From: an uncultured Verrucomicrobiota bacterium | GTDB lineage: Bacteria; Verrucomicrobiota; Verrucomicrobiia; Chthoniobacterales; JACTMZ01 | Direction: 5' to 3' | Length of the DNA: 64,000 nucleotides | Assembly (NCBI GenBank): GCA_903953565.1 | Contig: CAJBKE010000052.1 | Coordinates: 62,001-126,000, forward strand | Shown here: in pieces, positions 1 through 6,380 of the stretch | Position numbering within the stretch: the stretch's first letter is position 1 | Layout of the letters: each line of letters opens with the position of its first letter | The notes under the pieces: generated by a model | Databases searched by the model: none | Seen by the model: only the letters and a program-made list of their open reading frames with translations | What the model was told of the DNA's origin: nothing | Made by a program: the position numbers and the translations under genes

Positions 1-535
1 TGCGCATTTTTTTCACTTGGCGAATGGCATGGTTGAAAGCGGGCAGGGTGCTGTTGATCGTGTCGACAGTTTTCGAAACGCCCATCGAGACAATGCAGTC
101 CTCCAACTCGGTGCGCGTGCTGACCTTTATTTCACGACCATTGAGCAGGGCGGGGCCACCGGCTTCGACGGTCCAAGTTTCGTCGCGCATCGGATCGTGG
201 ACCACACCGGCGAGGAGTGTGTTGTTGCGGCGGATGGCGATGGTCGTGGCGAAATGGGGGAGGCCGTAGAAGTAGTTCACCGTGCCGTCCAAGGGGTCGA
301 TAATCCACTCGCAATCCCCTGTCCCGCCTCTGATGCCCTCTTCCCCGAGGATGGCGTGGTCGGGATAGCGGGCGAGGATGTGATCCTCGATGAGGCGCTG
401 GGTGCGGCGGTCGAGTTCGAGTTTGATGTCGTGCGCCTGCATGGCATCGACCACGAGCGGTTTTTCAAAATTTTCGCGGAGAAGTTTTCCGGCGAGGAGT
501 GCGGCGTCGACAGCCGTGGTGAGAAAATCGGACAT
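1..535 (-). CDS. Inositol monophosphatase family protein (3' end cut by window)
   Basis: Mg-dependent phosphatase of the IMPase/SuhB superfamily, expected to hydrolyse inositol-1-phosphate or a similar sugar phosphate in the cytosol. Read leftward from an ATG at 535; 178 codons are visible and the reading frame runs off the window edge. The metal-binding signatures are present: GEEG near residues 64-67 and DPLDGT at about 80-85, followed by the usual VNYFYGLP segment. The substrate cannot be told from sequence. The gene lies downstream of, and is separated by a strong terminator from, the Lys-rich gene at 636-749. Confidence 0.93.
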   Translation of the reverse strand, partial: MSDFLTTAVDAALLAGKLLRENFEKPLVVDAMQAHDIKLELDRRTQRLIEDHILARYPDHAILGEEGIRGGTGDCEWIIDPLDGTVNYFYGLPHFATTIAIRRNNTLLAGVVHDPMRDETWTVEAGGPALLNGREIKVSTRTELEDCIVSMGVSKTVDTINSTLPAFNHAIRQVKKMR

Positions 536-575
536 GCGTGAAGATGTGGTAGCAGATGCGGTTCGTGCGGCGGAC

Positions 576-610
576 AAAAAAAATCGGGAGGGGATCGAAA
601 TCCCCTCCCG
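576..610 (-). terminator. Rho-independent terminator of the Lys-rich protein gene
   Basis: A perfect 11-bp stem (585-595 with 600-610, loop CGAA) is followed on the minus strand by a run of eight T (583-576). It sits 26 bases past the stop of the small Lys/Ala-rich gene and insulates the inositol monophosphatase gene from it. Confidence 0.9.
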
Positions 611-635
611 TGCAACTTCGTTAAACCACTAAGAT

Positions 636-749
636 TTAGCGACGGCGTTTAGCGGCTTTTTTCTTAGCTGTTTTCTTAGCAGCCTTTTTCTTGGCGGGCT
701 TGCGCTTCGCGACTTTTTTCTTGGCGGCTTTTTTCTTTTTAGCGGGCAT
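636..749 (-). CDS. 37-residue Lys/Ala-rich histone H1-like protein
   Basis: A very small, extremely basic protein: after MPA it is almost entirely Lys, Ala and Arg in KKxAAKK-type repeats and ends in RRR, with no acidic residue. Such composition is that of histone H1-like tails (bacterial Hc1-type proteins and C-terminal tails of some HU proteins), so non-specific DNA or RNA compaction is the likely role; this is inference from composition only. It is a real gene by its surroundings: a purine-rich GGGGGG ribosome site just upstream of the ATG at 749, a sigma-70-like promoter at 818-846 and a perfect terminator at 576-610, making it a monocistronic unit. It was too short for routine ORF calling. 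Confidence 0.82.
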   Translation of the reverse strand: MPAKKKKAAKKKVAKRKPAKKKAAKKTAKKKAAKRRR

Positions 750-817
750 CCAAAATCCCCCCTTTCAATCCGCAGTAGCGGGTTTGGAGATTGCATAGTT
801 GGCAACTCACGAGTGTG

Positions 818-846
818 TTCGTAGAACCGATGCGCATGACCGTCAA
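818..846 (-). promoter_or_regulatory. Candidate sigma-70 promoter of the Lys-rich gene
   Basis: On the minus strand TTGACG (846-841) and TACGAA (823-818) are separated by 17 bases. Transcription would begin near 811, giving a leader of about 60 bases before the ATG at 749. Found by eye only. Confidence 0.45.
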
Positions 847-907
847 CGGTTTTTTTGCAAAAATTTCAAAAAAGTTTTCCGCGAATTTTCCGCGTCGTCC
901 GTTTGTT

Positions 908-955
908 CGCGCAATATTGCGCGCGTTCGACAATCAACGACGAAGAATTTCGTCG
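908..955 (-). repeat. Two palindromes at the 3' end of coaC
   Basis: CGACGAA/TTCGTCG with loop GAAT (938-955) overlaps the last coaC codons, and a perfect 16-bp palindrome CGCGCAATATTGCGCG lies at 908-923. Downstream on the minus strand the DNA is T-rich (about 880-850). They may form a terminator for the yicC-gmk-coaC operon; a protein-binding site is also possible. Confidence 0.45.
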
Positions 956-1479
956 GCTTGCGCGGCGATATCATCGACCGGCCACAAGCGTCCCGCACCT
1001 TCGTATCCGCACGCGAGCAGACCTTCGTCGGGTCCGATGAAATGCGCGCCGCGCGTGCGCAGTGTTTCGGTGTTTTGCACCGTGGCGGGATGAGACCACA
1101 TCTTTCCGTTCATGGCCGGCGCGATGACAACCGGTGCGCGCGTGGCCAGCGCGATGCAGGTGATTGCATCGTCGGCGAGCCCGCAAGCGAGCCGTGCCAA
1201 TGCGGCCGCCGAAGCGGGAGCAATGAGCAGCAGATCGGCGCGATCGGCCAGTTCGATGTGGCCCGGACACCAACCTTCCTGCTCGTCGAACACATCGGTC
1301 ATGACCGGATGTTTGCTCAAGGTCTGCAAAGTGAGGGGCGTGATGAAGCGCCGGGCGGATTCGGTCATGACGACATGGACGTCGTGGCCTTTTTTGACCA
1401 GCGAGCTGGTCAGATCGGCGGCTTTGTAGGCCGCGATCGAGCCGGTCACTCCGAGAACGATGGTTTTCGGCGCGCCCAT
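934..1479 (-). CDS. coaC: Phosphopantothenoylcysteine decarboxylase (stand-alone CoaC)
   Basis: FMN-dependent decarboxylation of phosphopantothenoylcysteine to phosphopantetheine in coenzyme A synthesis. The 181-residue protein is only the CoaC half of the usual fused Dfp/CoaBC: N-terminal GVTGSIAAYKA flavin-binding segment, the GHIELADRADLLLIAPAS region with the catalytic His, PAMNGKMW near residue 120, and LACGYEGAGRL carrying the conserved Cys of the substrate flap. No CoaB domain follows; a separate CoaB-like gene is at 45585-46250. It starts one base after the gmk stop, so it is the last gene of yicC-gmk-coaC. Confidence 0.95.
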   Translation of the reverse strand: MGAPKTIVLGVTGSIAAYKAADLTSSLVKKGHDVHVVMTESARRFITPLTLQTLSKHPVMTDVFDEQEGWCPGHIELADRADLLLIAPASAAALARLACGLADDAITCIALATRAPVVIAPAMNGKMWSHPATVQNTETLRTRGAHFIGPDEGLLACGYEGAGRLWPVDDIAAQADEILRR

Positions 1480-1480
1480 G

Positions 1481-2086
1481 TCAGCCTTCCAGGGAAATGA
1501 TGCGCCGGCTGAGGTAGCGCTCGGCGCGGGTGATGGCGCGGAACTTGGTCAGGTCCTCCTCCATCGACCCGCTGATGATGGTGTATTTGTATTCCCGCCA
1601 GCACTTCATCTCGGTCGCGGCGTTTTCGAGGCGGAACTCGATCTGTTCGGGAGATTCGGTGCCGCGCTTTTGCAGGCGGTGGCGGAGTTCATCGAGGCTG
1701 GGCGGCATGATGAAGATATCGACGAGAGAGTCTTGAATGAAGGGGTCTTTGCTCTGCCGGATCGTGGCCGCGCCCTGCACGTCGATATCGACGAGCACAT
1801 CGACGCCCTCACGGAGGTGGTCGACGATGCTTTGGCGCAGGGCGCCGTAGTAGTGGTCGTGCACGCGCGCGTATTCGAGAAAGTCTCCGGCCGCGATGCG
1901 GCGCTCGAATTCGGCCGTGTCCATGAAATGGTAGTCCTCGCCATCGACCTCGCCGGCGCGCGGAGTGCGGGTCGTGCAGGAAACGGCGTAGACGGTATCC
2001 GACGTCTGGCGGAGCGAGCTGCAAATGGTCGACTTGCCCGCGCCAGACGGGGCGGAGATGACGAAGAGAATGCCGAGACGTTTCAA
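1481..2086 (-). CDS. gmk: Guanylate kinase, unusual start
   Basis: Phosphorylates GMP to GDP with ATP. The P-loop SAPSGAGKST lies near the N-terminus and the GMP-binding region (SCTTRTPRAGEVDGEDYHF) follows; length from the proposed start (201 residues) is normal for the family. There is no in-frame ATG near the expected start. The best choice is TTG at 2086, giving MKRLGILFVIS. A frame extends upstream to 2254 inside yicC, but that part is not Gmk-like. The DNA just before the TTG is a low-complexity repeat (2091-2124) without an obvious ribosome site, so translation may depend on coupling or on another non-ATG codon. Confidence 0.93.
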   Translation of the reverse strand: MKRLGILFVISAPSGAGKSTICSSLRQTSDTVYAVSCTTRTPRAGEVDGEDYHFMDTAEFERRIAAGDFLEYARVHDHYYGALRQSIVDHLREGVDVLVDIDVQGAATIRQSKDPFIQDSLVDIFIMPPSLDELRHRLQKRGTESPEQIEFRLENAATEMKCWREYKYTIISGSMEEDLTKFRAITRAERYLSRRIISLEG

Positions 2087-2090
2087 CTGA

Positions 2091-2124
2091 AGAGTTGAGG
2101 GTTGAGGGATGAGGGTTGAGAGAA
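2091..2124. repeat. TTGAGG-type dispersed repeat before gmk
   Basis: A stretch built of GTTGAGGGTTGAGG-like heptads occupies almost the whole yicC-gmk gap. A close relative lies at 46251-46290, immediately before the coaB start. Both sit directly 5' of a start codon and read as CTCAACTC on the coding strand. Confidence 0.7.
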
Positions 2125-2145
2125 TGAAAAAGTCAGAGCCATCGC

Positions 2146-3012
2146 TTACTCCACATTCTGCACCTGCTCGCGGAGGCGCTCCAGTTCCGTTTTGGCCGCG
2201 ATGACGTGGCGGGTCACGGCGGCTGAATTGGCCTTGGATCCGATGGTGTTGCACTCGCGGAACATCTCTTGGGCGAGGAAGTCGAGGCTGCGGCCGTTGG
2301 CGTCCTTGGAGGAGAGACCTGCGCCGAACTGCTTCAGGTGGCTTTCGAGGCGGCTGAGTTCCTCGGTGATGTCGGAACGGTCGGCAAAGAGAGCCAATTC
2401 GCGGGCCAGGCGCTCGTCATCCGCGGCGAAGGCTGGATCGAGGGCGGCGAGTCGGGAGCGCATGGCCTCGCGATGTTTCGCGGTGACCGACGGGGCGAGC
2501 TTTCCGATGGCGGTGATCTCGTCGGCGAACAGGTTGAGCAAGCGGCGCAACTCGCGGGCCAAATGCGCGCCTTCTTTGGTGCGCATGGTTTCGAGCGAAC
2601 GCAAGGCGGAGTGCGCGGCTTTGGCCAAGGCGGCCGAATCCGCCGCCGGACCGGAAACCGTTTCGCGCGCCGTTGCCGCGTAAAGCCGGACCAAGTCCGA
2701 CAACGCGGGAGAGCCCGGAATTTTCAAGCTGCGCTGCACCGCGGCGAGTTCGCGGTGCAGGCGGCGGAAGAGATCCGGGTCGAGGAGAGGTCGTGCGTCG
2801 GCTCCGGATGAAACAGATGCGGTGACGGTGGCGCGTCCGCGGGCCACGGCCGGCGCGAGGATTTCGCGCAGGAGATTTTCAAATGGTGCGAGTTCGCGCG
2901 GAAGGTTGAAAACCAGTTCGGCGTTGCGGCGGTTGACGGTGCCGATTTCTACCGAATAGCGCGTGCCGCGGCTGACACACTCGCCGCGACCGAAGCCGGT
3001 CATGCTCTTCAT
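2146..3012 (-). CDS. yicC: YicC family endoribonuclease
   Basis: Member of the YicC/YloC family, reported as an endoribonuclease in E. coli. The start MKSMTGFGRG is diagnostic, followed by the N-terminal domain (to about residue 155) and the C-terminal DUF1732-type region with the ITEELSRLESHLKQF and GRSLDFLAQEMFRECNTIGSK segments. 288 residues is the usual length. It is the first gene of yicC-gmk-coaC, an order common in bacteria. It is transcribed divergently from the deaminase gene at 3108. Confidence 0.95.
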   Translation of the reverse strand: MKSMTGFGRGECVSRGTRYSVEIGTVNRRNAELVFNLPRELAPFENLLREILAPAVARGRATVTASVSSGADARPLLDPDLFRRLHRELAAVQRSLKIPGSPALSDLVRLYAATARETVSGPAADSAALAKAAHSALRSLETMRTKEGAHLARELRRLLNLFADEITAIGKLAPSVTAKHREAMRSRLAALDPAFAADDERLARELALFADRSDITEELSRLESHLKQFGAGLSSKDANGRSLDFLAQEMFRECNTIGSKANSAAVTRHVIAAKTELERLREQVQNVE

Positions 3013-3107
3013 GGGGCAGAATGACAGCCTGTGGCGAGGCGGGTGTCGAGTCTGTGAAGTTTGGAGCCTTGCCGGCCAAGGGTTGCGTCCCGTAGGTTGC
3101 GCTTCTT

Positions 3108-3554
3108 ATGAACTCCCCAGACCCTTTCATGCAGGCTGCCATCGAGGAAGCGCGACAGGGACGCGCCGAAGGCGGAATTCCCATCGGTTCCGTTCTCGTG
3201 CTCGACGGCAAAATCATCGGCCGCGGCCACAATCGCCGTGTGCAGGAGGGCAGCGTCATCCACCACGCGGAAATGAACTGCCTGGAAAATGCCGGTCGCC
3301 TGCCTGCCTCGGTCTACCAGCGCTGCACAATCTACTCCACGCTGTCGCCTTGTCCGATGTGCAGTGGGGCCATCCTGCTTTATGGAATCCCCAAGGTGAT
3401 CATCGGGGAGAACAAAACTTTCCAAGGCCCCGAGGAATACGTCCGTGCGCAGGGGGTCGACGTCGAGATCCGTCACGATGCGGATTGCATCAAGTTGATG
3501 GAGGACTTCATCGCGGACGAACCGGAGTTGTGGAACGAGGATATCGGGGAGTGA
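3108..3554 (+). CDS. Yeast-type cytosine deaminase (nucleoside deaminase family)
   Basis: Zn-dependent hydrolytic deaminase of 148 residues. The catalytic HAEMN (about residues 62-66) and PCPMC motifs are intact. Beyond the generic deaminase motifs it resembles fungal Fcy1 from memory: YSTLSPCPMC followed by GAILLYGIPKVIIGEN, and a C-terminus ending WNEDIGE, close to the WFEDIGE end of the yeast enzyme. Cytosine (or another free base) is therefore a better guess for substrate than tRNA adenosine. The C-terminal codons overlap the next start (GTGA), so the phosphatase-like lipoprotein is translationally coupled. Confidence 0.88.
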   Translation: MNSPDPFMQAAIEEARQGRAEGGIPIGSVLVLDGKIIGRGHNRRVQEGSVIHHAEMNCLENAGRLPASVYQRCTIYSTLSPCPMCSGAILLYGIPKVIIGENKTFQGPEEYVRAQGVDVEIRHDADCIKLMEDFIADEPELWNEDIGE

Positions 3555-4888
3555 CGAGCGACCTGTGGCGAGTTGGTGTCTTGGCAATCGCCGGATTGCT
3601 CGTTTCCTGCGGGCCATCGAATCCACACCCCGAGAAGGCAACCGAGCCCGACAAAAAGACCGGCAGCGTCATTTTCTTCCACATCGACGGTGCGGGCATG
3701 GCGCAGTGGCAGATGGCGCGCATGCTCATCGCCGGGCCGGATGGTGAGATCAATTGGGACCGGATCCCGCATATGGCGGTTTACCGCGGGCATCAGGAGG
3801 ACACGCTGACCACTTCATCGAATGCCGCGGCCACGGCCCACGCCTACGGGGTAAAAGTTCCCTACGATGCCTACGGCACGGATGGGATCTCGGATCAGCC
3901 GCCGATCGCACCGAACGGCAAGGGCCGCAGCATCATGCAAGAAGCGCAGGCTCGCGGTATTGCGGTGGGACTCGTCAACACGGGCGGTGCGACGGAACCG
4001 GGAACAGCTTGCTTTGTCGCATCGGTGCATGAGCGCGACGAAGGCCACGAAATCGCCGCGCAGGTGGCCGCGTCCGGAGTCGACGTCATCCTCATGGGCG
4101 GGGAGGAATGGTTTCTCCCCGAGGGAAGCCAAGGGCGCCACGGCGTTGGTCGTCGCAAGGACGGTCGCAACTTGATCGAAGAAGCCAGAGGTGCGGGCTA
4201 CAAGGTCGTGTTTACGAGCGAGGAACTAGCCGCACTGCCGGACAACGCGGGAAAAGTACTCGGTCTTTTCGCTTTGGAGGACACGTTCAACGACGAACCT
4301 GAAGAGCAGTTGGCCGCAAAAGGACTTCCCCCTTACGACCCCGCGGCACCGACCGTCGCGGAAATGACCGCGGCCGCGCTTCGTTTTCTCGGCGGACGCC
4401 AGTTCCTGCTCGTGGTCGAGGAAGAGGGCACGGACAACTTCGGCAATTGCAACAATGCGGTCGGATTGGCCGAGGCTTTGCGGAGGGGGGACGAGGGGTT
4501 GGGTGTCGCCCTGGGTTTCGTGGAGAAACATCCCGAAACTTTGCTCGTCACTTTCGGCGACAGCGAAGCCGGCAATCCCGATATCATTGGCCTTCGTGGC
4601 GGAAAATACGAGAAGGAGATGATCGCCACCGGCCGGGATGCCAACGGCGCACCGCTCGACGGACTGGAAAATGCTCCCGGAGGCGGGGTGGCCAAGCCTT
4701 TCACCAGCAAGCCAGACCGTGCGGGCAAGACGCACGACTTCCTCGTGGCGTGGGGGACAAAACTCGACTCGAACGGAGCGATTCTCGTCCGCGCCGCCGG
4801 CTTGAATGCGGAAAAAGTGCGTGGCTCTTTCGACAACACCGCGCTTTATCCGCTGTTTTACCAGACGCTGTTCGGCACAAAGCCATGA
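3551..4888 (+). CDS. Alkaline phosphatase-superfamily lipoprotein
   Basis: 445 residues from a GTG that overlaps the deaminase stop. The N-terminus is a lipoprotein signal (LAIAGLLVSC lipobox), so the protein should be membrane-anchored outside the cytoplasm. The core resembles alkaline phosphatases: SVIFFHIDGAGMAQW matches the first metal-binding strand and TLTTSSNAAATAHAYG the nucleophile helix. However, the classical D-S of the nucleophile motif is S-S, the DHAGH-like segment reads EEEGTDNFGN and the T-x-DH segment reads TFGDSEAG, so the usual zinc His ligands seem absent. A phosphatase fold is likely; the reaction and metals are uncertain. It overlaps the next gene by ATGA. Confidence 0.82.
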   Translation: MTSDLWRVGVLAIAGLLVSCGPSNPHPEKATEPDKKTGSVIFFHIDGAGMAQWQMARMLIAGPDGEINWDRIPHMAVYRGHQEDTLTTSSNAAATAHAYGVKVPYDAYGTDGISDQPPIAPNGKGRSIMQEAQARGIAVGLVNTGGATEPGTACFVASVHERDEGHEIAAQVAASGVDVILMGGEEWFLPEGSQGRHGVGRRKDGRNLIEEARGAGYKVVFTSEELAALPDNAGKVLGLFALEDTFNDEPEEQLAAKGLPPYDPAAPTVAEMTAAALRFLGGRQFLLVVEEEGTDNFGNCNNAVGLAEALRRGDEGLGVALGFVEKHPETLLVTFGDSEAGNPDIIGLRGGKYEKEMIATGRDANGAPLDGLENAPGGGVAKPFTSKPDRAGKTHDFLVAWGTKLDSNGAILVRAAGLNAEKVRGSFDNTALYPLFYQTLFGTKP

Positions 4889-5070
4889 ACGGGTTTGCCG
4901 AGGTTGTCTGTCCGACCTGCCACGAAACATTCGAGGTGCCGGCTCCGGATGTGTCGGAAGTCCCTTGCGAATGGGACTACGACTGCGAGGTCTGTTGCGC
5001 GCCGATGCAAATCTGCTTCAGCGCGGATGACGAAGGCGTGGTAGCCGAGGCGCGCGGGTTGGCTGGTTAG
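4885..5070 (+). CDS. CPXCG-motif cysteine-rich protein
   Basis: A 61-residue zinc-ribbon-like protein with CPTC near residue 9 and a second C-x2-CC group (CEVCC) near 37, the layout of the CPXCG-type Cys-rich family (PF14255). Role unknown. The ATG overlaps the stop of the phosphatase-like gene. The next bases start the cassette-like island. Confidence 0.82.
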   Translation: MNGFAEVVCPTCHETFEVPAPDVSEVPCEWDYDCEVCCAPMQICFSADDEGVVAEARGLAG

Positions 5071-5119
5071 GCCGACGCCAGAGCCGCCCGCGTTCGGCCA
5101 GCTGCTCATGATTGTGATC

Positions 5120-5317
5120 TCACGGACTCTGCGATTGAGGACGCAATAAAACCACTAGTCCGGCCAAGCACGCCAAGCCTACCAGCCCATAGACTGCGCA
5201 CCAGGTAAGTTGCGTGGAAGTGTCGAGGGGTTCGAAGGTGGCCATGAATCCGAACACGCAAAACGACAAAAGCGCGAGCAGCACCAATACACGCATGATT
5301 CGTCTGACTTTGTTCAT
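5120..5317 (-). CDS. Small two-helix membrane protein (cassette ORF)
   Basis: 65 residues from ATG at 5317 (MNKVRRIMRVL). Two hydrophobic segments (about residues 8-25 and 37-55) separated by a short polar loop, with a positively charged N-terminus. No family recognised. An in-frame upstream ATG at 5353 would add 12 residues but lies within the flank of the attC-like site, so the inner start is preferred. The gene sits between an attC-like element and a second GCCGAAC end, as an integron cassette gene would. Confidence 0.5.
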   Translation of the reverse strand: MNKVRRIMRVLVLLALLSFCVFGFMATFEPLDTSTQLTWCAVYGLVGLACLAGLVVLLRPQSQSP

Positions 5318-5353
5318 GGTTGTTGTATGGACCGAGTCCGCCCAGCCATTCAC

Positions 5354-5464
5354 ACCGAACGTCCAAGGTCACCCACGCTCGCCCGTGGCGCGACTCGTGC
5401 CGGAGCGAAGCGACAAGCACGAGGCGTGACGCGGGTGGGCGTTGGATGCACCGCCTTGTTCGGC
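5354..5464 (-). other. attC-like recombination site
   Basis: An imperfect inverted repeat of 111 bp whose ends read GCCGAAC (minus strand, 5464-5458) and GTTCGGT (5360-5354). Inside are paired boxes TCCAA/TTGGA (5446-5442 and 5366-5362), CCCAC/GTGGG and a 7-bp CTCGTGC/GCACGAG stem flanking the terminal loop. This nested R-L-stem-L-R layout is that of attC sites. It directly follows the DUF1801 gene stop. Confidence 0.55.
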
Positions 5465-5471
5465 TGATTCA

Positions 5472-5948
5472 TCATGAAGAGAATGAGGCCCAACCCTGCA
5501 ACTTAGATGCTTGCTTCAACCAATTTCTAATCTGTGCTTCGTCAATTTGATCTCCTTCGTAGATATTGAGCCAGCGGGCGTTCGGGTCTTTGCCAGCACC
5601 TGGAGGGGGCGGATCAAGCGATGCGCCGCAGAAAAAGTTAAGCTGAACGTAACGCGTCAGAACGTGGAAGGACACAAGCCAACCTTGCCCCTCGATTCCG
5701 AAAAACGGTGAATTCCATCGCACCGCTTTCTGAACATTGGATAAATGGAGAACAATAAGCTTATCAAGGCGCCGTCCGACGGCACACTTCCAACCGGGCA
5801 TTGCAGCGATAAATTCCTGCACCGGTGAATCACCATCACCTTTGGCGACCTGAGGGTTACCACCTGAAAGGCGGATCGGTTTGGCTGATTTTGGAGTCCG
5901 TGAAACGGACTTCTTAGCAAGCTTTGTGATGGATGTTTTCTTGTTCAC
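5472..5948 (-). CDS. DUF1801 domain protein
   Basis: 158 residues from GTG at 5948, chosen because GGAGG lies just upstream and the GTG overlaps the TGA of the preceding gene. The first ~45 residues are basic and low-complexity; the rest matches the DUF1801 (YdhG-like) fold: AMPGWKCAVGRRLDKLI, VRWNSPFFGIEGQGWLVSF and a C-terminal helical part. Biochemical function unknown. Its stop is followed at once by the attC-like element, typical for a cassette gene. Confidence 0.72.
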   Translation of the reverse strand: MNKKTSITKLAKKSVSRTPKSAKPIRLSGGNPQVAKGDGDSPVQEFIAAMPGWKCAVGRRLDKLIVLHLSNVQKAVRWNSPFFGIEGQGWLVSFHVLTRYVQLNFFCGASLDPPPPGAGKDPNARWLNIYEGDQIDEAQIRNWLKQASKLQGWASFSS

Positions 5949-6154
5949 TTGGAACCTCCTCCAAAAAGTCGAGATAGCAGATGGCCCTTCCACATCAAGA
6001 GACCTGACAGGGCTACTACCGGCACATAGAGAAACTGAAAGTATGGGCGATACGGCTCCGTCTCGGTGGGCGGGCCATAGATGAAGCCAATGAGAGGGAG
6101 AGCGAAGAGGATGTGAATCCAACGTAGGATGGTACGTTTAGTGGTTGTTGTCAT
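5945..6154 (-). CDS. Small membrane protein, coupled to the DUF1801 gene
   Basis: 69 residues: basic N-terminus, a hydrophobic helix (about 11-28), a polar loop containing GPPTETEPYRP, a second helix (about 42-58) and a Gly-rich end. No family recognised with confidence. Its TGA overlaps the GTG of the DUF1801 gene, so the two form a two-gene unit. Lower GC than the core genome around it. Confidence 0.6.
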   Translation of the reverse strand: MTTTTKRTILRWIHILFALPLIGFIYGPPTETEPYRPYFQFLYVPVVALSGLLMWKGHLLSRLFGGGSK

Positions 6155-6380
6155 AAGGTGCTTCCCTGAAAGCGCGTAATTCCTATTGCATTGCCGAATG
6201 TATAGTATACGACAGTTCGTTAATATTGGTTTTTACGACTGGTCGGATATTACTTGCAAGTGAGGGGCAGACGTCAGGTTGTTCAGCGTATCCATAACAG
6301 TCGTTCCGAGACCGCATTTCTTCCGGACTTTGGGAGACTAAGACTTAAATAAATCCGCGGCGGGCGCCTTTGCCGTCAGG
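6155..6380 (-). promoter_or_regulatory. AT-rich leader of the island genes
   Basis: 226 bases without a gene. It holds a small palindrome GTATAGTATAC; read leftward TATACT (6209-6204) could serve as a -10 box about 50 bases before the start at 6154. No good -35 was found. The segment is clearly more AT-rich than neighbours, in line with foreign origin. Confidence 0.3.

Larger units (their letters stand above)
5092..6370 (-). mobile_element. Integron-cassette-like island
   Basis: Between the Cys-rich protein and topB lies about 1.3 kb with lower GC than its neighbours and three small minus-strand genes. A 111-bp attC-like site (5354-5464) begins 7 bases after the stop of the DUF1801 gene, and a second GCCGAAC end (5098-5092) lies after the next small gene. 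The pattern gene-attC-gene-partial attC is that of integron cassettes. No integrase is in the window and the core sites differ from RYYYAAC/GTTRRRY at one base, so this is inference. Confidence 0.5.

Noticed and set aside
2963-3550. Upstream part of the long frame leading into the phosphatase-like gene
   Set aside because: It overlaps the deaminase in another frame and has no family signal; the GTG at 3551 gives a proper lipoprotein signal.
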